Of a stretch of 64,000 bases of DNA, positions 34,400 to 45,112 are shown in pieces. The translations under genes and the position numbers were made by a program. Where the stretch lies: contig NC_052622.1 in NCBI RefSeq assembly GCF_016545825.1, forward strand, positions 15,433,037 to 15,497,036, written 5' to 3'. Numbering within the stretch: position 1 is the stretch's first letter; each line of letters begins with the position of its first letter. Under the pieces are notes generated by a model, which had not been told where the DNA came from, searched no databases, and worked only from the letters and a program-made list of their open reading frames with translations. This DNA comes from Eucalyptus grandis. Taxonomy: Eukaryota > Streptophyta > Magnoliopsida > Myrtales > Myrtaceae.

Positions 34400-37299
34400 T
34401 TAACTAGAGCAGCATCCAATCCTCTTAAAAACAGACCCCTCTTCTTTGACATTGATCGTTTGTCCCTGACCTGGAACAGAAGAAACACTTGGGTTGTCAC
34501 CCGCTTCGACTGCTCTCTTGCTCACAATCCGATAAATCTGACTAAGGACTTCAGCAAAAGCTGCTTCCACATTGGTCGCGTCCAATGCAGAAGTCTCCAT
34601 GAAATAGAGTGACTCATTCTCGGCAAATGACTTCCCATCCTCCAGTGGGACTGCCACAAGGTGGCGAAGATCAGACTTGTTGCCAATGAGCATGACCACG
34701 ATGTTGGGGTCGGTGTGGTCCCTCAACTCCCTCAGCCACCTTGCAACGTTCTCAAAAGTCGCACGCCTGGTGACGTCATACACAAGTAAAGCGCCAACAG
34801 CTCCTCTATAGTAAGCACTAGTGATGGCACGGTACCTGAGAAGTTGGACAATTGAACTCAATACATTCGGTGATAATTAAAAAGAAAACTCACAGCAATG
34901 TCCCTGAACACATAAATCTCACCTCCATTACCGGACTTGATGGTACATGCATTGGTTTTGTTATCATAATATTTTAATTATGCAGTTCATTGCCTTCCAC
35001 ATTTTTTTCCTCACTGCGAATAAACATAAAAATCTGGCAAATGCGCATCACATAGGCTGTGACCTCTAGTCAGATCTTCATTGTTTCAGTAAGATGTGCA
35101 AGAATTAAAATCAGATACCATGATTCTCTTCCAGGTATCTTTGATACACAGTTGAATGAAGTTTGGCTTTTAATCTGCCCGTTAAGCTCTCGCACACTTC
35201 CAACACCAACTAAATTCTCAAGGTCACAAACTAATTAGGAAGTCGTGCTATTGTGAAGATAAATGAAGCAGTTATTCCCTCCTAATGAAAAGAGGAAACT
35301 TAGAGCAAGCATCAGATATCATTATTACTAGTTGAATCTTCCAGCATTCACATTAAACTTGAATGCACCATCTTTTATCAGTCCACTCAACAAACAAAGT
35401 AATTCTATACTCCAACTACCAAGCAAGCAGGCATATAGGATCATTCAGTGTTAGTGTCAAGTGACAATTTAGGTTGACTACAACTGCACCTTCATGCGTC
35501 AGAAAAACCACAACAAGCCATGTCTATCCTCAAAAGACCAATGGCATTTTTTCTCTTGACCATGCCAAGCAACTTCAGACAAGAATACAACTGAAATAAT
35601 CCTAGTCTATCATTACTTATTTAAGAACACTTCTTGCTATCCACAGCTCACTGATGTAACTTGTAAGACTACTAAGAGGTCAGAAAAGGTCAAAGATCTC
35701 CAAGCAAACTCGTTTTGCTTGAACATGAGTTTGTTTCCCCAGTTGGAAATTGCATTATCACATGAGCCCCGAGTTATTTTGCAATATCAAATCAAGATCT
35801 TGAAACTAGACTTTACAAGATGCTTTCAGTTTGAGTTATAGCTGATTTCAACTTTCAAATATTCATCTCTAAGAAGCCATAATTGACAATAAGGATTTCA
35901 GGGTAACATCACACATTTATAGCTAAAGTAACAAGCAATTTGCTAGACTTTTCTTGCTCTCCCTCTCCTATTCTTTTTTGGCATACCATTTCCAAGTTGT
36001 GAGTGAAATTTGTATATTCGCAAACCTTCCTCTATTAAAGACTAGGCCCTACCTCCAGACCATAGATAAATAAGTTCATCAGAGAAACCAGATATTCTCC
36101 AGATAAGGTAAAAAAAAAAAATAACCGTAAAATTAAACTAGAACTTAGGAACCAGCTCCACCACATGCCAAGACTGTTGTGTGAAGAAATGGAGGAACTA
36201 GTTTTACTTAACACAATTTGTCGTCCAGGCACTTTGCTAGCTCCAAGTGAGTCAGTAATAAAATCCCAAATACATCCTTGGATAAAGGCACCTTCAGATA
36301 ATAAAATCCATCACATAAAGGTCCTCTGAGAAAAAGAAATCAAAACCAGCTTCCACAAAGTAAATTTCAGCGTTCTTGAGCAGCACATATGAATCAGAAT
36401 TAGCACCATGAATCAAGAGGATCTCACTTTCTAACGAAGCTAGTAAAACTACCAGTAGAATGAGTAAGAGACAAAGAAACATGAAACCGGCAGCCAATTA
36501 TCAAACTCGCAAAACCATGGGGCACCAGGTGAAAAATTAGCTAGCAAATAATGTCTAATAGCAGGAAAGGGACCCAATCATCATCTCAGTGTTGTACTAT
36601 CAAAAGCATTCTGGAGACATTTCCGTCGTGAATATTGAATTCGGAAAGAAATGTCTCGTGAACCTTTCAAATGAAACCCTGGCAAAACACAATAGAACTG
36701 CAAACCTCACGCTAGGTTCAGTACACAACAGAACTGCAGCTGGTGGGCCATGTACAGATCACGAGTTCGATAGCTCACTAAATCTACAAGAACCAGATCA
36801 CACGCATCAACAGCACCATCCATATCAAAACTTCATCTCAAAAAAGGCCTCCAGAACTAGAGATACGATCGCTTCGCCGAGAAGCACAATCTCTCGAGCC
36901 CGCTATTCCGACACGTGCTAACAGCCCATACGCAACAGTCCCACCGCACAGACCAAAACCTAGCAGACCAGAGAAGTCCCATCCAACCAAACGCGCAACC
37001 ACAGAATCGGAACTCTCCGAAGATCAAAAGCCGGCGGCGAAGATCGATCAGTAGCGAGGGAGGGAAGGAGGGGAAAACCTTTCTTGGCCGGCGGTGTCCC
37101 AAATCTGGGCCTTGACGACCTTGCCGTCGATGCTCAAGCTCTTGGTGGCGAACTCGACGCCGATGGTGGACTTGGACTCGAGGTTGAACTCGTTCCGGGT
37201 GAAGCGGGAGAGCAGGTTGGACTTGCCGACGCCGGAGTCGCCGATCAGGACCAGCTTGAACAGGTAGTCGTACTCCTCGTCGGCTTTGTACCCGGCCAT
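34400..37299 (-). CDS. RABA1: Rab GTPase, RABA1 (Rab11) subfamily
   Basis: Two exons on the minus strand, 37,299-37,079 and 34,835-34,400, are joined at AG|GT...CAG|G in the GQER|YR codon, the position I recall as conserved in plant RABA genes. They give 218 residues, the usual length. Motifs are the GDSGVGKS P-loop (20-27), STIGVEF switch I (44-50), WDTAGQE (67-73), NKSD (126-129), ETSA (154-157) and a C-terminal CC (215-216) followed by SS for geranylgeranylation. RABA1 proteins act at the trans-Golgi network and recycling endosomes in secretion to the cell surface. All nucleotide-binding residues are intact. No lesion was seen. The assignment within RABA1 (a to i) is not resolved. Confidence 0.93.
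34836..37078 (-). other. RABA1 intron (about 2.2 kb)
   Basis: The donor GTTTTC follows GAAAG and the acceptor CTCAG precedes GTACCG. The 450 bases next to exon 2 are the part duplicated in copies A and B (homology stops near 35,285). Elsewhere it is AT-rich, with short open frames that are not genes. Confidence 0.85.
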
Positions 37300-37560
37300 G
37301 AAAGCAACGGAGCTTCGAGAGATTGGAGAGGAAGGAGGGAAGGAGGGAAGGAGATGGCGAATCAATCGGCAGCAGCAGCAGTCTTGAGTTTTTTTGGACT
37401 GATTTGAAATTTGAGGGGAAGAAAGGGTGGAGACGGTTGTCGAGTTGGCTAGAATCTAGGAATCTGATTTGGGCAAGTACCGAAAGTTACCAATGGAGGC
37501 ATGCTTGCCTAGGTTTGTGCTGTGCCTAAGTAGCTGGCACCTTTGCTTGCGTTTTTTTCC
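37300..37560 (-). promoter_or_regulatory. RABA1 5' leader and promoter region
   Basis: Upstream of the ATG on the minus strand is a CT-rich leader (runs of CTTCCCTCC), typical of plant housekeeping 5' ends. No TATA box could be fixed with confidence. Confidence 0.4.
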
Positions 37561-39137
37561 TTAGCATCTCCTAATTTTTTAACATCAATTGAATTTCTAT
37601 TGTGCAAAACATAGAGAACCTTCCCCCTTTTTCAAGGACCACGATCCACTTTTATGCTTCCTTCAAATGTCCTCAATTACTCCTTAAATTTGTAAACAAC
37701 GATGTTTATATTAAGATATTTTCGATCTTGCAATCGGGAGATTTTGAATTTTTAGATATTTTTCTATTTCAGCATGGGTTTATACAAATTATTTAAATTG
37801 GGTATCTCTACCATTGATTCCTTTTGATTATTCAACGATTTCAATATTTTATTCACGAAGGGAGTTTGCTTAATGGTTAATTTTGATTTCCGCGTGCTCG
37901 CAATGCGCGTGCATACTTGCTAATAACTAGAATCGAACTTGTGTGTTGAGAAAAAGAAAATTTCCTTACTAATATTTTTCAAATATCACGAACATATGTC
38001 ATTTAGGAAAAGTTATGTCATATGTTACTAACATATATGATGAATTTATCAAATGGGCTATGTTTCAAATAGTAATGTTGGTTAAATAATTGAATCATAG
38101 ACACATTGGATAAAAAAGGAATTTGTCATTTTTAACAATCAAGGTAAGGTCAAGTATGTAACTTTGCCTGAAATTGACAAATCAATAAATAAAAAACAGA
38201 GTAAATAGGGATTTTGTGAAGTTGAAAAATGACTCCTGCCAAACTCCAAAGAGAAAGAAATATGAAGAAACTTTTGAAGTAGCCACTTTCCTGTAGAAAA
38301 CCCAGTTCTTTTAGTGTTTATCTAACTAGAATTAAACCCTGCGATGTACGAAATATTATAACACATAAAATTATAAATTTTCGTGCCACTAAAATATACA
38401 TAAAATAAAGGTAACATAAATTACCAAAAATACGACCGGTATAAGTCAAATACTAGTTTATTGAAAGAGTTTGTAATTTTGGTAAATTCAAATAAACGTT
38501 GATAATTTGATAATAAGTAATGGTAACTTACTAGGAGCAATTTGCCAGTTTAACAATGTTTTTATAAACTTACTAACATCAGGAGCAAGCGAAAGATAGT
38601 GACCTACGACATTCAGGGAAGGGGTCATTTAAGGGGACTAGGAAAAGACCCACAGAAGCATCTTTGATCCACTTACCCCTGTCCAATTATATTGAAGTAT
38701 CAAAGCTTGAATGAAGCTCTGTCACGTCAAATGATCATTTAAGCACATGCTCAAACCACGTAGTAAAGCCGACAGGAATGGTTCATCCCTAATTCGAAGA
38801 TACAGAGATCAAGCACCAGAATCTACCCGAATGTTAATGATAGTTCAATTCTTGCTGTCTTAAACTGTACACCAAATACCGCAATTGGATGCGAAATTGG
38901 GCAGTAAAGAATGTTTACAGAATCGCTTGACCAGTACAATCTAGAAGAACCAGGCAATTTTCAATGGTGCGCAATATAATGATCGAACAAGGACTCTTGT
39001 CCATATGAAGCTTTGGAATGAATTCCACCAATTCCAAAGTTTTCAGTTCAACCAATGAACAGCACAGCAAAACTGAAGCCACACCTTCTATTTCAAGAGG
39101 AGACATTGGGCAGCAAAATCATGTTCAGCATACAGAG
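37561..39137. other. Intergenic region and 3' flank of the Mpv17-family gene
   Basis: This is AT-rich with no convincing gene. The part next to 39,138 is the 3' untranslated region of the Mpv17-family gene. A plus-strand open frame of 203 residues at 39,018-39,629 overlaps the last exon on the opposite strand. It has no domain, so I reject it. Confidence 0.5.
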
Positions 39138-41944
39138 CTATTTGCTCATGGTGGAAGACAAGCAGAAGTTCCAGAAGATGGAGCCCATGGACATGAAAGC
39201 TACCCGGGCTTGAAGGGGAACCACCCTGTTAGCATGCCAAAAATGTCAGTAGAATTTGTCAATGACACTTCAGCTTTTCTACATAACAAGAAAGCCAGAA
39301 GACTGCCGAAGAAAATAGAATTGAAAATTGTTTCAAAATTTTCCCCCACAATGCCGAAAGAACGCCTTGTTGGTGGTATATCAAAAAAAAAAAAAAAATT
39401 ACAATGCCACTTCTTGAAAGCCAAACAAAACTCCAAACAACCACCACAAAGCCCTTTCCCATTAACTGAGGTTGGCAACATGAATCATTCTAAGCGACAA
39501 TGCCGCATTTCATACCAGATCTACCTGAATATCCAAGTGCTCCAGATTTGTGAAAATATAAACTTGAAATCAACAGCATTAACACATCCTCATCATCTTT
39601 CTCCTACAACTAAGCCACAGCACCTCTAAAACCATGTGGCATTTGATGACTGTGAATTCATCAAAACAGATTACTGAGAAAGAGCTCCTATCTACTCAAA
39701 CAAGTTTCTCATATCTCTAGTCAGGTAACATCATGGAAATGCCAGAAAAGCATAAAAAGGAACATACCAGAAATTCAATGCACTGACAGGGATCCAGAAC
39801 CTAAATCCTGCAAAGATGAGGTATATGGCTAATAAATGATTTTACCTAGCATTGGATCAATAAAGACAGCTTTGAAGATTGAAGAGCACTTCACCATAGA
39901 GTAGTGTGGGAAGAGCATCCTTTTGATACTTTATAGGAAGCTCAGATAACTTCCCTTGCCATAGATTGTTCCAAGCAAAAACAATTGCAATAACCGTAGG
40001 GCCAAGCACGATTTGGTTTAACAATACCTGCAAGAAAAACAAATTAAAAGACTGCGCTCTTATGTTTTGTCACCAAATATATAAGAACATTGTGAGAAAA
40101 GTGATTGTACCTTCAGCATCAAGTTCTTAACTGTTGGCTTAGGCAAAGTTTTATCAAGATACTGATACCAGACAAAAGAACCGGGGCCATAGAAAAGGAA
40201 TCCATAAGAAGTCATGCGAAGGGCCCTAAACCAGTCATGATCTGAAAAAAGAATGCCAATGACATCCTGTGCCATAGCTTTAGGTCAAAATCTAAACACA
40301 GATACTTTAATATCAGACCAAGTATTAAAAATCAGATAAAGCAACAAAAACATTCAACACTCATGAAAGGATAACAGTTGCAGACAAAAAAAGTTCACAC
40401 CACGTTTGGAAAAGAAAAAACCTATCAGAAAAGGAACCGACCAACGTGAGTTCACAGACTTCTCAAACTTAGCAGTTCACAGACTTCTCAAACTTATTTT
40501 CCTATTCTGATTTTATGAGACATTTTGGGACGTAGAAAAAGTCAAACAGTGAACTCAAACTCATAGAAGAGCTTTTGACCCAAAAGACTCACAGAGAGAC
40601 AGAGAGAGACTAACTATTATGCTCTGCACAAGACGAAAAAATTGGCAATAGGTGAAGAAACGTAACCACATGAGACATTACCAGGCTCTAGGTATGATTT
40701 ATGACATTTTTTGACTTGAACCTCAATGGAAGTGGAACCTGTTTCTAATTGATGCATGAAAAGATGAAAAATCCACTACCACAGCACAAAATGGCTCCAG
40801 CTGTAGCTCAACTAGAAACCAATTTGACCACAGTTGGAAGCTGTCTTCTTTGAATCATATGCAGCATTGAATTAGAGTGAGCAGCACATGATGTGCCCAT
40901 CAACACCAAATGACTCTAAGAAAACTAAGCAATAGCTGTGGTGAATCTGGCAAGCTCATCTGCACGGTGGATAGTAGTACACCAAAAGACCACTTCATGT
41001 ATTAATCTAATATCTAGATAGTCAAGTATCACACATAAAAGCGCCACCAGTGCTTAGATAGTTCTAATCAACTCTGCACTAGTATATCTCACATTGAAAG
41101 GCCTACACAGCTTCAAAACTAGTGAACATGACACCAGCCACTCGCTACGCTTTTCCACCGCTATATCAAAACACTTGAAGTTGGTTCAAGAATTGCCCCA
41201 TGACATGCAAACGACACAGAAGAAAAGCCATAACACCGAAAGTGGAGATTATTTGCCTACCTTTTCCCCTACAATCTAAGGCAATAATGATCAGTCATTT
41301 CTTTCAGAATCACAACTTTTTCCCCTCTGCAGGCAATATCAGCTAGTCAATCAAGTGGGAAGACACATCAACATCCGTTTCCTTTCTGATGAAATTAAAA
41401 GAAGAGCTTTCTCAGAAGCCAAAGTGAACAAGAGAAAACGAGGTTCTAGAAACACAACATCCAGCACATTCCCTGAACTAACAGTCAAGCAGACAGTCAA
41501 TCCTGCCTCCATCAGAAACCTGCATAGACTGCTCAGTTATAAGGCATACAATCCAAGGGAATACGCACAACAACACAATCATTAGCACTTGCAACTCGAA
41601 CAAACATACAACGTTCGGCTGACAGGAAACATTCGTAACCAAACACCGACCTCGCGAGCACCATCGACGTCCGGTCCGGACGGGGAAGGCCTAGCCGAGC
41701 CCTCCCTCTTCCTTCTCAGGCGCGCGCTGACCTGAGCAATCGTGTCGCCGGCGAGAGCGAGGGACCCCGCCGTCGCCGCTTGCTTGAGGGGGAACCGGCG
41801 GGCGGGTCCCCCGGCGGTCGACTCCACGGAATCCGAGGGCTTCGAGCTCCTCCGGCGAGGGCGCGAGGATCCCTCGTCCCTCCAGGGACCGTTCCACCCC
41901 CAGAGCCCGCCCTGGCCGCCGCAGCCGCCGCTCAGAGCACCCAT
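39138..41944 (-). CDS. Mpv17/PMP22-family membrane protein
   Basis: Five exons on the minus strand, all with GT-AG sites and matching phases: 41,944-41,651, 40,266-40,111, 40,027-39,895, 39,807-39,768 and 39,225-39,138. They total 711 bases and 236 residues. Exon 1 has an Arg/Ser-rich leader (possible organelle targeting) and then AGDTIAQ, the family hallmark. Exon 2 reads DHDWFRALRMTSYGFLFYGP. Exon 3 reads LLNQIVLGPTVIAIVFAWN. The end reads FWIPVSALNFW joined to VVPLQARVAFMSMGSIFWN, the conserved C-terminal signature. Family members are four-helix proteins of peroxisomal, mitochondrial or plastid membranes thought to form channels. The best-remembered relative is the Arabidopsis At2g42770-type protein, unverified. 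It looks intact. Confidence 0.9.
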
Positions 41945-42087
41945 CGAGAGATCAAATAGTCCGAGTCCGACCCGATTTGGTGGAAATGATCCGGTCGTCT
42001 TGGAGGACTCTTTTGGTTAAAGCGGGCTGCTTTTTTCCCCAGCCATAGATGACTTATCAAAATAAAAAATAAAAAATAAAAATATTA

Positions 42088-42340
42088 GGATTTATCTCAA
42101 TGGCCTTCCCCTTCATGTCTTACCATATAAAAAAGGGGAGACGAAGAGTTCGAATCTACCTTATCAAATGATTTGACTGGAGATAATATAGTTTTAAATA
42201 TATGTTTCGACTCTTACGCCCTACAAAGAAACAGTGCAAACATTTAATAGTGAGATTGAGATAATTTAATTTTAAATATAAGTTTCGACCTTCATGCCTT
42301 ATAAAAAAACAATGCAAAAATTTAAAAGTGAGAGTAAAAG
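42088..42340 (+). mobile_element. Probable tRNA-derived SINE with a tandemly repeated body
   Basis: The head reads GGATTTATCTCAATGG (A-box-like) at 42,088, followed 57 bases later by AGAGTTCGAATCTACC (a strong B box) at 42,145. This is the internal promoter layout of tRNA-derived SINEs. The body holds two 78-base imperfect repeats starting GAGATAAT near 42,180 and 42,258. An A-rich tail is not clear and no target duplication was fixed. Confidence 0.5.
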
Positions 42341-42399
42341 TTAGAATAAGAATACGATATAACCAACAACAACAAAAAAAAAAAATTATCAAAAGGCTG

Positions 42400-44850
42400 A
42401 AACGGATGGTGGCGTGGGACTTGTCATGTTTGTTTCCGTTGTTTTTACTATTTAGTTAAAAATTAATACTTATCTAGATTTGAACAAATTCTAAAAATAT
42501 TAAGTGTTAAAAATTATGCATTGGAAAACATTAGATGTTTCTTATTACAAAAAGTCAAAGTATTTTTCATAAACCACCATGGTAAACACTCTCGAATCGC
42601 ACGCGGAACTTAGTTTAGTAATTGTACCCACCATATTCTTCGATATTGATAGTGGAACATGGTTGACAACCAATGAAAAATTGATATCTCTAGTGTTTAA
42701 TGTAAAACGTAGGCTCCTTTGTTCAAGTAACGGTTGCAATTTCGAGCATGAGCGGATGACGCACGTGCATTTTCCCATCCCATATCGTTTGTCGAACCTA
42801 GATGCTCCAGGGTCGGGACTCATTTGTCGTATGCAACCACCTACATAGGTTAAGAGCGCGGAATGACCTTAATGAATTTTCAATTTGTGACATTTCGTAT
42901 CTATTCTATCAAAGAGAAGGAAAAAGAAAAACGGACCAAAATGGTCATGACCCAATTGAGCAAGCGAAGCTAATCCGTTCGATCACCCCTCGATCCCGCC
43001 CAAGCGCCCTAATGCAAAACGGAGGTCGCATACTTTAGGACCGCGGATAGCCAAAGGTGTTAACCACTCTGCGACAATGACTGGGCACCGTGAAAATGCA
43101 AAGACTAAAATAGAAGCATTTCCTTTCTGGCTGATTGATGAGAAGGATGGCCGAGCCATATTTTGCTTTTGCATATGGATTGAGTGCTGCTGGAGGGCCC
43201 CCGACGCTTTCAATCCACACCGATACATAGCTTTCTTCTAGTTCTAGCAGCGTTGCCTACATCACCTACTTCAAACTATAGAATTCAGCGAAAATGTCAA
43301 AAGGAGGATAGAAACACAACTTGCTGCAACATAGAAGCTAAAGAAAGTGAAAAATACGGCACTTCCATACTCGAGAACCACATCGACATACATATATGCC
43401 AGGTGTACTGCTGCATGGACACCCTCTTCAGAAAACTCAAAACCTTCTTTGAAAATTCCAAAAGCATATCCTAGGTAAGGTCCTCTTGTAGGCTCATTTC
43501 AGAGGAGTATAAGAACCCATTTCGAGTTCTTCCAGTCTCCCGTTTAGTGGGATCACCATTTTCTCCAATGATACTTAATCTGTCAAAGGAGAGCCCTCCT
43601 TGAGATTTTTTTTCTACTGGAAAGTTGCAATTTTCCAAAGAATCTCACCACATATGCTTATCCGTTAAATCCCAATCATGTTCAAGTGCCAGCACATATC
43701 ATCGAATGACGGATAAATATATATGATGAGTGTGTCAAGAAAACGCAACACTTTAGTAGGTTTGGAAATCCCAAGCAGGTGCCACTTTGCCAGATTAAGT
43801 GACATTATCACAAACTGTCTGTTGTCGGTTGAAAGATGGACATAATTGATGCACCAGCTTCCATATGCTGAAGACCTGGAGAGGGAAAATGAGATCAGTG
43901 GGAGGAACCAAGATCAGTAAAACACAAGCTAGGACAGACAATTGCTTTATGACGAAATCTAGAAATGAAAAAGAAAATTTGATCAATAATGCTCGATGTT
44001 CTGAGGATTTAAGTAATTAGAAACATACACCAACCAATCACAACTATGCCTCGAATCAAGTACATAATATAAACAAAACCAGACTAGGATATCAAGGGTA
44101 CTAATAGAAACAATTAGCGCAACCCAATTTCCCGAATCTATGATCTCTGGTGCCATGGAAATCAATGGAGCACTCCCAATTCTTGATCGTGCAATCTGGC
44201 CGGCCCCCAAAACAAAACTAGTGGCAACTCCTAGTCAAGTATTAAGTTGTCTAAAAAATTGTAAAATGAACTCCTGTCATTTGAGATATGGGTTTGGAGA
44301 AACCTAGTTTCCAATTGATAATTTATGGAAGTTCACTCAAGACTACCATTTTTATGAACTATTCAAACTGTCTTGTAAACGATGACCTTTAAATTCATAC
44401 ATTAGAGGGCTTCTTGCCTCGAGGGGTAAGTCGCGATAGAAATTACAGATTAAATTTTCAAAATTGATGCCATATCTTGTGTCTAAAACGTTGATAATTG
44501 AAGGGACGCTTGATTGATAACCACGGATTGATCTTTAATGATATCTTCTCTTATGATAAAATTTTGGCGAAGTACCAAATCCCATAAGCAGCCTCACTAA
44601 GAGATCACTAACATTGTCGTGAGGTTATGCATGACGGCCACTTCTTGACATTCACCTGCTTGATCATGCACAAAAAAGCGGACTTTAGAGCTTTGGGGGG
44701 CGGGGGCGGGCGCAAAATTGTGTTTATCACAATCCTCAGTGCAAGATTTTCTTGTACTTTGTTTTTTTGTCTTTATTCATGTAAGGAACCACATTTTCCA
44801 ATTGGGGTTTTGATTGCAAACGTAATTGATGTTTTTGAAAATCATGCTAC
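42400..44850. other. Intergenic with undiagnosed open fragments
   Basis: Several fragments are open but unassigned. A minus-strand piece at 43,035-43,255 includes GGPPAALNPYAKAKYGSAIL. Others are 43,795-43,986 (hydrophobic) and 43,983-44,210 (two hydrophobic stretches). A short TRNA-like stretch GTCGCAGAGTGGTTAACACC (minus, about 43,075) may be an old SINE head. None could be assigned. Confidence 0.35.
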
Positions 44851-44855
44851 TCACA

Positions 44856-45112
44856 TGCTTGAGTAATTAAGTTTTTTTCTTTTTTTCTTTTTTGGTGATC
44901 GAAGATCCGCTTCATTACTCCGTAAGACTTACGCCCAGTATCCACGACTATACTTTGAGGGGGACTAGCGTGGAAATGCACCACCATGTGGTCCCTCACT
45001 TAAAGGATGAAACCAAGCTGGGAAGAGTCGAACTCTCGACCTCCAGCATTAGAGGGAGGGAACGCCTTCACCAACTCGGCCATGCGCCAATGGGTGCTTG
45101 AGTAATGAAGTT
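44856..45112 (-). mobile_element. tRNA-derived SINE with 18-base target duplication
   Basis: The body is 44,874-45,094, about 220 bases on the minus strand. The head reads GGCGCATGGCCGAGTTGG (A box) and then AGAGTTCGACTCTTCC (B box) near 45,033-45,018. A unique body follows and ends in an A-rich tail (A and G tracts near 44,874-44,895). Flanking TGCTTGAGTAATKAAGTT occurs at 44,856-44,873 and 45,095-45,112, a near-perfect 18-base target-site duplication. This defines both ends exactly. Confidence 0.85.

Noticed and set aside
39018..39629. Plus-strand open frame of 203 residues
   Set aside because: It overlaps the last exon and 3' flank of the Mpv17-family gene on the other strand, has no recognisable domain, and includes a lysine run from a poly-A tract.
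43060..43085. tRNA-like GTCGCAGAGTGGTTAACACC on the minus strand
   Set aside because: There is no cloverleaf, no proper B box and no acceptor stem. At best it is an old SINE head.
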